Notes: a model not told the origin generated them from the sequence alone. A stretch of DNA of 64,000 bases from Flavobacterium piscis (GCF_001686925.1 NZ_LVEN01000012.1:248001-312000); one strand, 5' to 3'. Positions 1 through 9,287 are shown, numbered from the stretch's first letter. Numbers and translations are program-made.

Positions 1-1165
1 AACTCACTTGCTGATTGTTTTTTGCAGAGATTTTTATCAAATAGGAATCTGTTAGTTTTCCTGTTTTTGGTGCTTCGATGTAACCTTTATAAACCGCTTT
101 TGGTACAATTACAGCAGTTCCTAAAATCCATTGTCGTTCATAGGTTAGTTTATCATGTAATATGAAACATACAAAATCTCCGGCATTAATTACCTGCAAA
201 GGGTTTTGATTGTTTAAATTAGAATATGCAATTACAAGTGTTTCATTTCCTTTTAAGCCATTAACCGAAATAGTGTTTTTATAACCGTACATTCCAGGCC
301 AAATCGATGCAGTTTCTTGTGCCTGATATTTATTTCCTGAAGCTTCCCAATTTTGATAGTTATAACTTAAAACCGAATTTACGGGACCTTCGCTAACAAT
401 TTTAAATGTTGTTTTCTCGATATTGTTTATGGTATCGCTGCCAATAATTCCGAGTCTGTTGATTTTATTATCAATTAATAAAGCAAAACCTCCCAGTCCG
501 GCTGAATTTCCAACAGGAAAAATATCTCTTCCCCAATCGTACATCACGTGATAATTGTCTTCAACGGCTCCTTTACTGTTTATACCAACATCTTCGGGTG
601 TAATAGCTGGTATTTTTTTTCCGAAAACATCTTTTGAATTTCTTCCGTCCAGATAATGCCTGAAACCTACTTTGTCATTTTCCCAGCTTGGGCCATCGGT
701 TTGGTATTTTTGGTAACCTAATTTTTTATGTACCTGATTGGCCATCAACACTTCATCGGTTGCAGGATGAACAGGCAGGTTTTTAGCTTCTCTCTTTCCG
801 AATCTTGCACTCGTTTTTATTGGAAATTTAGGATCTGTATCTGACCAGCTTAAGGTTGCTGTTTTAACTTCTTTCGGAGCAAAATCTGTTACTATAAAAA
901 GTTCGTCCCATTTTCCGTCGCCATCCAAATCATTAACCTGTGCCGGAATTGTATCGTTTTTATATATTAAAACAGGATACGTTCCTGTTTGGTTATTTAC
1001 AGACAGTTGATTTCTTTTTATCGAAATAGCTTTTTGAGGCACTTCTATAGTAGAGGTGTTTTTTAAAACAATTGTATTTCCGTTTGATTTTTTCTGCGCA
1101 TTACAGTTCGCAAAAATTAATACTGATAATGCAAAGGGCGCGTAAAATTTTATAGTATTTTTCAT
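1..1165 (-). CDS. DUF4861 domain-containing protein, C-terminus cut by window edge
   Basis: I translated the minus strand from the ATG at 1165; the frame stays open to base 1, so the C-terminus lies outside the window. The N-terminus has a hydrophobic stretch ending in a Cys (FANCNAQ), which suggests a lipoprotein or secreted protein. The body resembles the DUF4861 protein at 29101-30066: both have the WENDKVGFRHYLDGRN / WESNRIGYRLYLDWRN block, a FGKK block, and an HVMYDWGRDI / HEMSDWGADI block. DUF4861 proteins recur in Bacteroidota pectin loci; their reaction is not firmly established as far as I know. It lies 37 bp beyond the rhamnose mutarotase gene on the same strand, so the two are probably co-transcribed. 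A role in periplasmic rhamnogalacturonan breakdown is inferred from context. Confidence 0.85.
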   Translation of the reverse strand, partial: MKNTIKFYAPFALSVLIFANCNAQKKSNGNTIVLKNTSTIEVPQKAISIKRNQLSVNNQTGTYPVLIYKNDTIPAQVNDLDGDGKWDELFIVTDFAPKEVKTATLSWSDTDPKFPIKTSARFGKREAKNLPVHPATDEVLMANQVHKKLGYQKYQTDGPSWENDKVGFRHYLDGRNSKDVFGKKIPAITPEDVGINSKGAVEDNYHVMYDWGRDIFPVGNSAGLGGFALLIDNKINRLGIIGSDTINNIEKTTFKIVSEGPVNSVLSYNYQNWEASGNKYQAQETASIWPGMYGYKNTISVNGLKGNETLVIAYSNLNNQNPLQVINAGDFVCFILHDKLTYERQWILGTAVIVPKAVYKGYIEAPKTGKLTDSYLIKISAKNNQQVS

Positions 1166-1202
1166 TCTTTTTTTATTTTTATTTGGCGAACAATTTAGTC
1201 AT

Positions 1203-1532
1203 TTAATCCAAATGAAAAACCTCTTTTAACACAATAGTTTTTGGCGAATTATCTTCATTGGTTTCCATTATATCCCCCATATAACTCCACCATTTTTTTA
1301 CTATGGGATGATTGGGTAAAAAATCAACATCAAAGTCTTTGCTAAGTTTTTGAACTGCAAAAAGTGTTAAGGTTGTTTCGTCTAAAAAAATACTATAATC
1401 CTGTATTCCACTCTCTGAAAGTAATGTTTGCAATTCCGGCCAAATTGTATCGTGACGTAATTTATATTCGGCTTCAAAACCCGGTTTTAATTTCATCGTA
1501 AAAGCATTTCTTACTGTTGTATTATTTTCCAT
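1203..1532 (-). CDS. rhaM: L-rhamnose mutarotase
   Basis: A 109-residue protein with no signal peptide, the usual length for the RhaM (DUF718) family. Visible family features are the N-terminal FTMKLKPGFEAEY strand, Tyr23 and His27 in the YKLRHDTIWPEL segment, and the paired Trp of KWWSYMGDIM near residues 81-86. RhaM interconverts the alpha and beta anomers of L-rhamnose in the cytoplasm and so feeds the rhamnose catabolic enzymes, none of which are in this window. It sits between the propeller glycosidase and DUF4861 genes with short gaps, so it is probably in the same transcript. Its presence supports rhamnose, hence rhamnogalacturonan-I, as a product of this locus, alongside the GH106 rhamnosidase at 9697. 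Confidence 0.93.
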   Translation of the reverse strand: MENNTTVRNAFTMKLKPGFEAEYKLRHDTIWPELQTLLSESGIQDYSIFLDETTLTLFAVQKLSKDFDVDFLPNHPIVKKWWSYMGDIMETNEDNSPKTIVLKEVFHLD

Positions 1533-1559
1533 TTTTTAATTATATAAATTAATTTTCTT

Positions 1560-2630
1560 TTAAACTATTTTAAAAATAAAGGCCGAAGCCGTTTCGTATT
1601 TCCCTCCTTGCGAAGCAGTAAATAAATAAGTTGGTTTCCCGTTTTGGAACAACAACTGCGGACGTTCTACCCTTCCATACCGATTTAAATGTTTGGGCGC
1701 TTCGGGCTGATTGATATATTTATTTAAGGGCTGATAGGCAATTTGGGGTTTACTCCAGTTTTTCCCGTCATCAGAATCCATGTACAATCCGTAATCAATT
1801 CCAAAAACGCCCATATCTCTTGCCAGCATTTTGAATTTTTTATTTTCATACCATACAAAAGCATCTTCACATTGTTTGTTGTCTCCTAGTTTAGAAAAAT
1901 CAATTACTGGATTGTTTTCGTATTTTTCATAAGGTCCGTGAAGGGATTTAGCTATCGCCAGTCCGTATTTTCTGTTGCCTTTTACGGGAAACTTTGGATG
2001 TTCGTAATTTTCTGTATCCAATGATTTATAATACAGCCAATATTCACCGTTTGGATGTTTTAAAAACGAAGGATTTGTGGTTAAAAGATCATCCCATTCG
2101 CCTTCTTTTCCCGGAAGTAATAACGGTTCATCCGGTCTTTGCCAGGGTCCGAAAAGAGAATCTGAAGTGGCTAAACCAATTCGTTTGGTATTCATTTTTC
2201 CGTTGGAATTTCCCATGAAAAAGAGCGCATATTTTCCGTCTACAAAATGAATACTTGGATTATGACAGGTTGTGGCATCCCAAAAACCTTCGCCTCGCGG
2301 TGCTAAAATTGTACTTACATATTCATATGGCCCTTCGGGATTATTAGCAACTGCATGCGCAATCTCAGAACTGTTGATCCATCCGCTCATGCCTTTTGCT
2401 TTGGGCCATCTGGAAAAAAACACGTGAATTTTACCATCGGGACCTTCTATTGGGCTGTTGCACCAAACATAATAATCTTCGAATTCTAAAGCGCGTCCAA
2501 CTGGTCGAAGTCTTTTTTCGAAGTCAGAAAGCTTTGGATCATCCCATAAAGTAATGGCTTTCGCCGAAAATGGAAGACACATCGCCATAACAGCGAGAGA
2601 ATTTCCGATTATAAATTGTCTTCTATTCAT
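1560..2630 (-). CDS. Secreted five-bladed beta-propeller glycoside hydrolase (GH43/GH117-like)
   Basis: A 356-residue protein starting MNRRQFIIGNSLAVMAM, a twin-arginine-like signal ending near residue 25. The remainder shows repeated propeller-blade patterns: a substrate strand such as NSPIEGPDGKIHVFFSRW, CHNPSIHFVDGKYALFFMGN, TNPSFLKHPNGEYWLYYKS, CEDAFVWYENKKFKMLARD and ERPQLLFQNGKPTYLFTA. Repeats of this kind, with acidic residues at blade starts, are typical of the GH43, GH62 and GH117 clans. I cannot assign an exact family or substrate. It lies 27 bp upstream of the rhamnose mutarotase gene and downstream of the esterase gene, so a role on rhamnogalacturonan side chains or oligosaccharides is inferred. 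The gap to the upstream esterase contains two dispersed palindromes. Confidence 0.8.
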   Translation of the reverse strand: MNRRQFIIGNSLAVMAMCLPFSAKAITLWDDPKLSDFEKRLRPVGRALEFEDYYVWCNSPIEGPDGKIHVFFSRWPKAKGMSGWINSSEIAHAVANNPEGPYEYVSTILAPRGEGFWDATTCHNPSIHFVDGKYALFFMGNSNGKMNTKRIGLATSDSLFGPWQRPDEPLLLPGKEGEWDDLLTTNPSFLKHPNGEYWLYYKSLDTENYEHPKFPVKGNRKYGLAIAKSLHGPYEKYENNPVIDFSKLGDNKQCEDAFVWYENKKFKMLARDMGVFGIDYGLYMDSDDGKNWSKPQIAYQPLNKYINQPEAPKHLNRYGRVERPQLLFQNGKPTYLFTASQGGKYETASAFIFKIV

Positions 2631-2893
2631 TTTTTTTTTTGAATTTAAGATTCGCTACTCTTTTGGTAAACGCATTTTTGTCATCCCGAGGAACGAGGGA
2701 TCTTCGCAAGAAACTCGATAAAGTAAGTTAACAATCTTTGCCGAACTACTAACGGAGATTCCTCGTTCCTCGGAATGACAAACTTTATGGTAACTTTGTT
2801 AAATCTTAGTAATGTTGATGCGGTTCTCAAAATGGCATACTATACAAACTTTGTCAAAGTTTAAAACTTTGACAAAGCTTCAAAGCACTAAAC
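2631..2893. repeat. Intergenic region with two dispersed palindromes
   Basis: This 263-bp gap contains two structures. The first is an imperfect long inverted repeat, arms about 2676-2707 and 2754-2782, built on GTCATcCCGAGGAACGAG and its complement; related sequences occur at about 26453-26483 and 52590-52617. The second is a near-perfect palindrome at 2847-2880 (CTTTGTCAAAG...CTTTGACAAAG); an almost identical copy lies at 57868-57900. Both could form RNA hairpins. No coding sequence or promoter was recognised here. The structures probably separate the esterase gene from the downstream propeller, mutarotase and DUF4861 genes, possibly attenuating read-through; that is inference. Confidence 0.75.
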
Positions 2894-4426
2894 CTATTTT
2901 TTATCTGTTTTAATTTCCCAATCATCTGTTCTAAAAGGTGAAGCAGGTAAATTTTCTTTATTAAATAAATTAGGTTCCGGAATGGCTTTCCAGGCAAAAC
3001 GAACAGCAACGGGTTCTTTTACTTTCGAAGAAGAAACTACAATTTTTTTGCCTTCAATTTTGGCATCGGCCGGATAAAAAACCTGATCGTTTCCTGCTAT
3101 TTCGAATTCTTTTAGATCGTCTCCATTTTGCTTTAAACCTGATTCGGCGTAATCAAAAAACAGTTGTGCTTTTTGTTTCTTAATTTTCATTTGGTTAAAA
3201 ATAGGTCCTGAATACACCAGTTTATTTTCTCCATAGGTTTTAGCGCGTGCAATTAAAGCGAGTCTGTAACCCACGGTTTGTTTGTCTATTGGGTGAATAT
3301 TATTGGCGTCTCCAACATCTGTTGTCACAACCATTCCGCTATTTGGGATTGTTTTTAAGGACATTAATTGTGCTTCGCGTATTTCGGCATTTTGTCCTTT
3401 GTGAGGTGTAATTTGTACATAATAAAAAGGGAAATCTCCTTGTTTCCATTCTTCTCTCCAGCTTTTTACCATGGCAGGAAATAAAGATCGGTATAAATAG
3501 GCTTTTCCTGAATTACTTTCGCCCTGATACCAAATAGCGCCTTTTATAGTATAATTAACTATTGGGTGAAGCATTGCATTGTACAATACATATGAGGTTT
3601 TGTTGGCTTCTTTTTTAGGCTTTTTTAATTGTCCTTTCTCGGCGTTTTGAGCAGCTGCAATTCGTTCGTTGGTAAGATTTAAATAATAGTTTTCAAGTTT
3701 TTCCTGATATGCTTTTTCGTTTTTTGCGTCTTCCTGCAAAATGGGCAAAAAGGCAACATCTTGTTCTAAAACGCTTTGCGCTGTCCACGCTTCTGCTTTT
3801 GTTCCTCCCCATGAAGTCGAGATTAACCCGATAGGTACATTTAGTTTTTGATATAAATCCCTGCCAAAGAAATAGGCTACGGCAGAGAATGTCTGAATAC
3901 TTTCGGGCGTACACACTTTCCAGCTTCCGGTAACATCTTCAAGTGGTGTCTGCGCAGCATTTACGGCAACGGTAAACAATCTGATATTAGGAAAAGAGGC
4001 GTTTTTTACTTCTTCTTCATAATTTTTAACTCCGGTTTTCCAGGTTTTATCTTCTCTTCCCACAGGAAAAAACATATTCGACTGACCGGAACAAAGCCAG
4101 ACTTCGCCGATTAGAATATTTCTTAGAGAGATATTATTTGATGCATTGATGGTAATATCATAAGCTTTGTCACTTCCGTTTGGTGTGTTTACTGCTGTTT
4201 TCCAGTTTCCAGCAGCATCCGCCACAACTTCAACGGGAAGATTATTCCATCCTAAATGAATGGTTATTTTTTCGTTTGGAGCTGCCCATCCCCACAAATT
4301 AACTTTTGTATTTTGCTGTAAAACCATATTATCAGCTACTAAAGCGGGCAATTTAACCTGCGCCAATACGGAGCATTTTGCACTAAAAACCAGTAGAATT
4401 AAGAGAAGTCTTTTTAGGTAAATCAT
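2894..4426 (-). CDS. Sialate O-acetylesterase-like carbohydrate esterase (SASA family)
   Basis: A 510-residue protein with a signal peptide ending near residue 23 (SVLAQ). After a beta-sandwich-like N-terminal region (about 25-105) comes the SASA esterase fold: block I at LCSGQSNMFF with nucleophile Ser116, the IWYQGESNS motif, and a C-terminal D-x-x-H of the NNIHPIDK segment. SASA-family enzymes remove acetyl groups from sugars. In a rhamnogalacturonan locus the likely substrate is acetylated galacturonate or rhamnose, not sialic acid; no sialidase or sialate gene is present. The gene has its own promoter with the region-1 operator (4478-4499) and follows a terminator after the SusD gene, so it is transcribed separately from susCD but co-regulated. 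Confidence 0.88.
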   Translation of the reverse strand: MIYLKRLLLILLVFSAKCSVLAQVKLPALVADNMVLQQNTKVNLWGWAAPNEKITIHLGWNNLPVEVVADAAGNWKTAVNTPNGSDKAYDITINASNNISLRNILIGEVWLCSGQSNMFFPVGREDKTWKTGVKNYEEEVKNASFPNIRLFTVAVNAAQTPLEDVTGSWKVCTPESIQTFSAVAYFFGRDLYQKLNVPIGLISTSWGGTKAEAWTAQSVLEQDVAFLPILQEDAKNEKAYQEKLENYYLNLTNERIAAAQNAEKGQLKKPKKEANKTSYVLYNAMLHPIVNYTIKGAIWYQGESNSGKAYLYRSLFPAMVKSWREEWKQGDFPFYYVQITPHKGQNAEIREAQLMSLKTIPNSGMVVTTDVGDANNIHPIDKQTVGYRLALIARAKTYGENKLVYSGPIFNQMKIKKQKAQLFFDYAESGLKQNGDDLKEFEIAGNDQVFYPADAKIEGKKIVVSSSKVKEPVAVRFAWKAIPEPNLFNKENLPASPFRTDDWEIKTDKK

Positions 4427-4452
4427 TAGAATATTTTTAGATACTAAAACTT

Positions 4453-4499
4453 TAAATTTAAAACAGTTAAACGGTGAATCTATCCTGTGCTTTCCTGTT
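4453..4499 (-). promoter_or_regulatory. Promoter of the SASA esterase with ACAGGA tandem operator
   Basis: On the minus strand, positions 4499 to 4478 read AACAGGAA-AGC-ACAGGATAGAT, giving two ACAGGA half-sites 10 bp apart. Seventeen bases further on is TAAATTTA (4460-4453), one mismatch from the Bacteroidota -7 element TAnnTTTG, 27 bp before the ATG at 4426. The same arrangement occurs upstream of the SusC gene and of the GH106 gene. This site is the least well conserved of the three. One helical turn between half-sites fits an AraC-type DNA-binding domain; the regulator is not identified. Confidence 0.65.
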
Positions 4500-4505
4500 T
4501 ATTTT

Positions 4506-4546
4506 AAATAAAAAAGAAGTCGTCTAAAAAAAGACAACTTCTTTAA
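4506..4546 (-). terminator. Terminator after susD (region 1)
   Basis: An inverted repeat AAAGAAGTCGTCT / AGACAACTTCTTT (4513-4543, one unpaired position) is followed on the minus strand by a T-rich run. It lies 30 bp after the susD stop codon and just before the esterase operator, so the esterase gene needs its own promoter. Confidence 0.7.
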
Positions 4547-4576
4547 AAAAAATAAAAAAATTGGAGCAAATTTTTC

Positions 4577-6103
4577 TTAATCGTAACCCGGATTTTGATC
4601 GTAAAGCCCAGGAACGGCTAAAATTTCTGATAACGGAATTGGATACAACAATGAATTGTTATCGATTGTTCTAATTTTTCCTTCGGTATCTTCTGCCGCT
4701 TTCCAGGCGTTCATTGTAGTTACTGCTTTCCCTGATCTGATAAGGTCAAACCATCTTGTCCCTTCAGAGAAAAATTCTTTTCTTCTTTCTGTAAACAAAT
4801 CATCCAAAGTAATATTAGATGCATTTGCCGCAACACCTGCTCTTGTTCTTACTTTATTTACAATATCATCTACTTCTGCCTGTGATCCGCCACCACCGTG
4901 AAGCGTACATTCGGCCATCAACATCAATACATCTGTATAACGTGTTACCATAAAATCGACACCCCAGTCTTCACGACCGTTTCCGTATCTGGCAGCATCA
5001 ATGTATTTTTTGAAAACAGGCAACGTATAACTTCCTTTATAGGTTCCGGTAGCAACTGTATAACTGGTTGCAATTCCGTAAATTTTTCTTTTGTCTGTTG
5101 CTTCAAACAAATTCAAAAATCCGGTTGAAATTGGTTTTGCCTCCAAAGCTCCCTGCGCTGATAAATTTACCGAAGCAAAATAAGGCTCGTAACCTAATTC
5201 TACCATAAAATTACCTCCAACGGCCAGCGGCAAACTTTGAGTATACGGAATTGTTAATACATTTTCTTTATTGGTAATTCCTTCTACTTTAAAAATGGGT
5301 TCGTAATCTGTATTAAAGGTATATAAACCACTTAACTTAATATCATTTAATTGCTGATAGGCTTTGTCCCATTCGTTTAATCCCAATGTAGCGCCATCAA
5401 TACTATATGTTGGGCTTGAGCGGGTCATGTATACAAGACCTAATAATGCTTTTGCTCCGTATTTAGTAACACGACCAAAATTCGCTGCGTCGTATGTTGG
5501 TGCCAAATCCGGAATAGCTTGTTCAAGATCTGCTATGATCAGTTTATAAACATCTACAACCGGCGTTCTTGGTATTTTTGCAGCTTCGGTCGCTGTCATT
5601 GTTTTTTCTAATAATGGCACTCTTCCAAACCATCTTATCAAATCAAAATAACAGAATGCTCTAAGAAAACGGGTCTCGGCAATCATAGAAGCTTTCTCAG
5701 CCGGATTGGTAAAAATCTGATCTCCTTTTTCGGCTATTTTTTCTAATAACTGATTGGCTTTATTAATAGCGTTGTAATTACTCAAATACGCTTCTTTCAC
5801 GTAAGTGTTCGAACTTATCGAAGTATAGAAACTATTAATTCCTTCCCAATCTCTTGACGCTTGGGTTGTAGCCAGCAAATTATCTGACCTTACCTCGCTT
5901 AAATTCAGGACTCTGTTGGCATAACCATACGTTCCCATTCCGTGAAAAGCCACAGAATACGTTGCATTTCTGGCCTGAACAAAATCCCCAGGTGTGGCAT
6001 AGAAATTCTCAATGGTTCCCTGAGATAAAGGCAATTGATTCAATTCATCCGTGCAGGACGTTATTGCCATTATTACTGTGAGTAAATAAATATATTTTTT
6101 CAT
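4577..6103 (-). CDS. SusD/RagB-family nutrient-binding outer-membrane lipoprotein
   Basis: A 508-residue protein with a lipoprotein signal (Cys17 in ITSCTDELNQLP). It has the usual SusD layout: an N-terminal TPR-like region (NKANQLLEKI, ETRFLRAFCYFDLIRWFG near residues 110-165) and the C-terminal FTERRKEFFSEGTRWFDLIRSG motif, ending in a LYPIP segment and NPGYD. SusD-like proteins sit at the cell surface and act as a lid on their SusC partner, capturing oligosaccharides. It starts 6 bp after the SusC stop codon, the standard co-transcribed arrangement. The ligand is inferred to be a rhamnogalacturonan oligosaccharide from the neighbouring rhamnosidase, GH105 and esterase genes. Confidence 0.95.
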   Translation of the reverse strand: MKKYIYLLTVIMAITSCTDELNQLPLSQGTIENFYATPGDFVQARNATYSVAFHGMGTYGYANRVLNLSEVRSDNLLATTQASRDWEGINSFYTSISSNTYVKEAYLSNYNAINKANQLLEKIAEKGDQIFTNPAEKASMIAETRFLRAFCYFDLIRWFGRVPLLEKTMTATEAAKIPRTPVVDVYKLIIADLEQAIPDLAPTYDAANFGRVTKYGAKALLGLVYMTRSSPTYSIDGATLGLNEWDKAYQQLNDIKLSGLYTFNTDYEPIFKVEGITNKENVLTIPYTQSLPLAVGGNFMVELGYEPYFASVNLSAQGALEAKPISTGFLNLFEATDKRKIYGIATSYTVATGTYKGSYTLPVFKKYIDAARYGNGREDWGVDFMVTRYTDVLMLMAECTLHGGGGSQAEVDDIVNKVRTRAGVAANASNITLDDLFTERRKEFFSEGTRWFDLIRSGKAVTTMNAWKAAEDTEGKIRTIDNNSLLYPIPLSEILAVPGLYDQNPGYD

Positions 6104-6109
6104 TTTATT

Positions 6110-9100
6110 TTAATTAAAATTAATGTTAAGTCCTATCACTAAAGATTTTGCCAAAGGAGCTCCGCCATAATCTACCGGTACAGAAAAATCGCTGTTTGAA
6201 CTCGCTGATGTATTTACTGCCTCAGGATTAAAACCTACTTTATATTTGTTCCAGTAGAACCAGTTTTCTCCGGTTACATAAAGTCTCATATTATCGATTC
6301 TGCTTAAGCCCTTAATGGCTTGTCTTAGGTTATACCCAATTGTAATGTTGCGAACACTCACATAATCTGATTTGTACAACCAGTCTGAATTGGCCTGATA
6401 TCCAAAAGATGTTCTCCAGTTTCCTCTTACCGAAGGATCTACGTTTAATGAATTTTCAACAGATCCCATTCCGGTACGGTCAATCGCTCTTCCTGTTAAT
6501 CCGTAAACTGTTCCTCCGTTTTGTCCCTGAACTAATATATTTATATCAATATCTTTATATTTGAAGGTATTGGTGATTCCCCAGGTATATTTTGGAGTTG
6601 GATTACCCAAATCTACACGGTCATCTGAATTGATTTTTTTATCTCCGTTCTGATCAATATATCGTGGATCTCCCAAAACTAATTTATTACCTCCAATTGT
6701 AGTTCCTCCTGCATCAATATCTGCCTGACTCACTACTCCGTTTTGCTGTAATCCAAAAATCGTATACATTGGTTTTCCAACTTCTAATTTTACAAAAGGA
6801 ACTCCACCATCATAGGCATTACTAATTTCAATTTTACTCTGGCCAGGTCCAAGCGCCAAAACTTTGTTTTCGTTATGGCTTATATTGGCCGAAGTTCTCC
6901 ATTCAAAACTTGGTGTTTTCACGTTTAAAGAACTCAATTCAAATTCCCAACCCTGATTTTGTACTTCTCCAACATTGGTCAAATAACTTGTAAATCCGGT
7001 TGCCCCAACGATAGGCACTCTTAATAATAATTCGCTATTATTTTTTCTGTATACTTCGAATGTTCCTGTTACTCTGTTTTTTAGAATTCCAAAATCCAAT
7101 CCGAAATCGACACTTCTTGATTCTTCCCAGTGCAATGATGGGTTTGCTATCGATGATGCTCCCTGACCAATTGCAGCTGCACCTCCAATAGAATAATTAT
7201 AAGTCGCCAATGTTGCGTAAGATGCATAACTGCCAATATTGTTACTTCCGTTAAGTCCTCCGCTGGCTCTTAGTTTTAAGTCACTAAGCCAGTCTACTTT
7301 TTGTAAAAACTCTTCTTGTTTTACTCTCCAAGCTAATGATAGCGAAGGAAAAACTCCCCATTGTTTATCTGATCCAAATTTTGAAGAACCATCACGTCTT
7401 ACACTTGCAGATAAAATGTATTTTTCTTTGTAGTTGTACTGCAATCTTGCAAAATAAGAAAGTAATGTACTTTTTTCTGCATTGGTCGATCCTAAAGATC
7501 CCGTTGGCAATGTCTCGACAGTTGAACTATTATAAAGTGCTCCTGAAGATAAATTTGATCTCATTATTTCATATGAACTAAACGATTGGCCTAAAAGCAC
7601 ATTAAAATTATGATCTCCAAATGATTTGTCCCAGTTTAAGGTATTTTCATTAACTAAGTTTTGTCTTCTATATGTGTTATATGCTCCTCTAATACTTGCC
7701 TGAACATCATTTGGTGTGTAACTTTCGGTTGTATTATCTGAGTTATCGAAATTTAATGTTGTCTTCCAGGTAAACCCTTTAGCAAACTGATAACTTGCAT
7801 AGGTAGAAATCAAGGTTCTGTACATGGAGTTTTTTCCTGTTCTGGCCAATGCATTAAGCATATTGGTCGTACTACTTCCCCACGCATATCTGGTTGTATA
7901 TTTTTCTCCTGCCGCATTGGAGGCGCTTTCAAAAACCGGTGTTGCTACAAGGGCTTTAAATAAGGTATTGTCTTTTCCTTCTACTCCCGGATCATTTTTG
8001 ATGGAGTATGAAGGCGCAATATTTATTCCTGTCTTAAAATTTTCTGATAATTTAAAATCAACGTTGGCTCTTGCAGAAAATAAGGTGTAATCTGTACCAA
8101 CAATATATCCTGAATTTTTTTGGTAATTGGCAGATACATAATAATTAACAACATCAGTCGCTCCGGAAGCCGATAATTGATAGTTATTGAATTCTCCTGT
8201 ACGGAAAACTTTATCCTGCCAGTCGATATAATCTAATCCAGGATGTCCAGGAATATCCCATCTTTCATCATACAAATAAGTATAATATCTTGTATTAGCT
8301 GTGTTAAGAGGCGCAGTTGGATTTTTTGCATTATAAGCTGCAATTCTTTCCGCATTGTTCTGGCTTGCAGAAGCACCTGTAATTCCTGATCCTACCCATT
8401 GAGAATCGATCATGGTTTTAGCCCTGTCGATCCATCCCTGAGCTGATAACATATCTACCCTGTTGGCTTCTTTGTTTACACCGCCATACATATTAAAAGT
8501 AAATTTTGTTTTTCCTTTTTTTCCCTTTTTTGTTGTAATCAAAACAACTCCGTTCGAAGCTCTTGATCCGTAAATAGAAGCTGCTGCTGCATCTTTTAAT
8601 ACTTCGATCGATTCTACATCATTTGGGTTCATATTATCTAGTGGGCTTCCGCTTGAAAATCCTCCGTTGCTGTTGGATCCTTCGGTGTAAATAGGAAATC
8701 CATCTACCACATACAAAGGTTCGTTTCCGGCCGTAATAGATCCTGCTCCCCTAATTTCGATACTAAAAGGCTGCCCTGGTAAACCTGTTGTTTGTTTTAC
8801 ACGCACCCCGGCTACCTGCCCTATTAAACCCTGATCGATTCTGGAAATTGGTCGTTCTGTAAAGTTTTCTGTTTTAATTCCTGAAATGGCTCCTGTAGTT
8901 AATTTTTTCTTTTGGGTTCCGTAACCAATAACTACTACTTCATTTAAGTTTGAACTCTCTGCATCTAAAGAAACATTATAAGTAGTTGAAGCTCCAATTT
9001 TTAGTTCTTTCTTTAAAAATCCTACGAAAGAAAAAACCAAAGTTTCTCCTTCAGAAACTTTTATGGTGAATTTCCCATCAAAATCAGTACTAGCTCCTCT

Positions 9101-9253
9101 ATTGGTTCCCTTAACGATTACGTTAGCTCCCGGAATGGAGAGTTTAGACGGATCAGTAACTGTTCCTGTAACCGTTTTTTCTTGCGCATAAGCCGACGTA
9201 TGCAATAAAGCAAAGAAGGCCATAATCAGCAAAAGATTAAGCTTGTTTTTCAT
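6110..9253 (-). CDS. SusC/RagA-family TonB-dependent outer-membrane transporter
   Basis: A 1047-residue protein with a signal peptide ending near residue 23 (TSAYAQ). Next are a carboxypeptidase-regulatory-like domain (about 28-105, TVTGTVTDPSKLSIPGANV), a TonB-box/plug region beginning with EVVVIGYGTQKKK, the plug motif DAAAASIYGSRASNGVVLITTKKG, and a large C-terminal beta-barrel ending in the aromatic-type LNINFN. No N-terminal anti-sigma-interacting domain is seen, so ECF-sigma trans-envelope signalling is unlikely. It imports oligosaccharides across the outer membrane together with the SusD partner. A promoter with the shared ACAGGA operator lies 35-81 bp upstream, divergent from the GH106/GH105 operon. 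Confidence 0.96.
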   Translation of the reverse strand: MKNKLNLLLIMAFFALLHTSAYAQEKTVTGTVTDPSKLSIPGANVIVKGTNRGASTDFDGKFTIKVSEGETLVFSFVGFLKKELKIGASTTYNVSLDAESSNLNEVVVIGYGTQKKKLTTGAISGIKTENFTERPISRIDQGLIGQVAGVRVKQTTGLPGQPFSIEIRGAGSITAGNEPLYVVDGFPIYTEGSNSNGGFSSGSPLDNMNPNDVESIEVLKDAAAASIYGSRASNGVVLITTKKGKKGKTKFTFNMYGGVNKEANRVDMLSAQGWIDRAKTMIDSQWVGSGITGASASQNNAERIAAYNAKNPTAPLNTANTRYYTYLYDERWDIPGHPGLDYIDWQDKVFRTGEFNNYQLSASGATDVVNYYVSANYQKNSGYIVGTDYTLFSARANVDFKLSENFKTGINIAPSYSIKNDPGVEGKDNTLFKALVATPVFESASNAAGEKYTTRYAWGSSTTNMLNALARTGKNSMYRTLISTYASYQFAKGFTWKTTLNFDNSDNTTESYTPNDVQASIRGAYNTYRRQNLVNENTLNWDKSFGDHNFNVLLGQSFSSYEIMRSNLSSGALYNSSTVETLPTGSLGSTNAEKSTLLSYFARLQYNYKEKYILSASVRRDGSSKFGSDKQWGVFPSLSLAWRVKQEEFLQKVDWLSDLKLRASGGLNGSNNIGSYASYATLATYNYSIGGAAAIGQGASSIANPSLHWEESRSVDFGLDFGILKNRVTGTFEVYRKNNSELLLRVPIVGATGFTSYLTNVGEVQNQGWEFELSSLNVKTPSFEWRTSANISHNENKVLALGPGQSKIEISNAYDGGVPFVKLEVGKPMYTIFGLQQNGVVSQADIDAGGTTIGGNKLVLGDPRYIDQNGDKKINSDDRVDLGNPTPKYTWGITNTFKYKDIDINILVQGQNGGTVYGLTGRAIDRTGMGSVENSLNVDPSVRGNWRTSFGYQANSDWLYKSDYVSVRNITIGYNLRQAIKGLSRIDNMRLYVTGENWFYWNKYKVGFNPEAVNTSASSNSDFSVPVDYGGAPLAKSLVIGLNINFN

Positions 9254-9287
9254 AAAAGTTAAATTTTGGTTAGTTTAATAGTTTTTT

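Noticed and set aside
7239..8090. Three plus-strand frames of 64-88 codons inside the SusC gene
   Set aside because: They are antisense shadows of a clear SusC barrel gene and lack initiation signals or recognisable motifs.
4577..9253. ECF sigma/anti-sigma control of the SusC gene
   Set aside because: Neither SusC protein has the N-terminal signalling domain, and no ECF sigma or anti-sigma gene is in the window.
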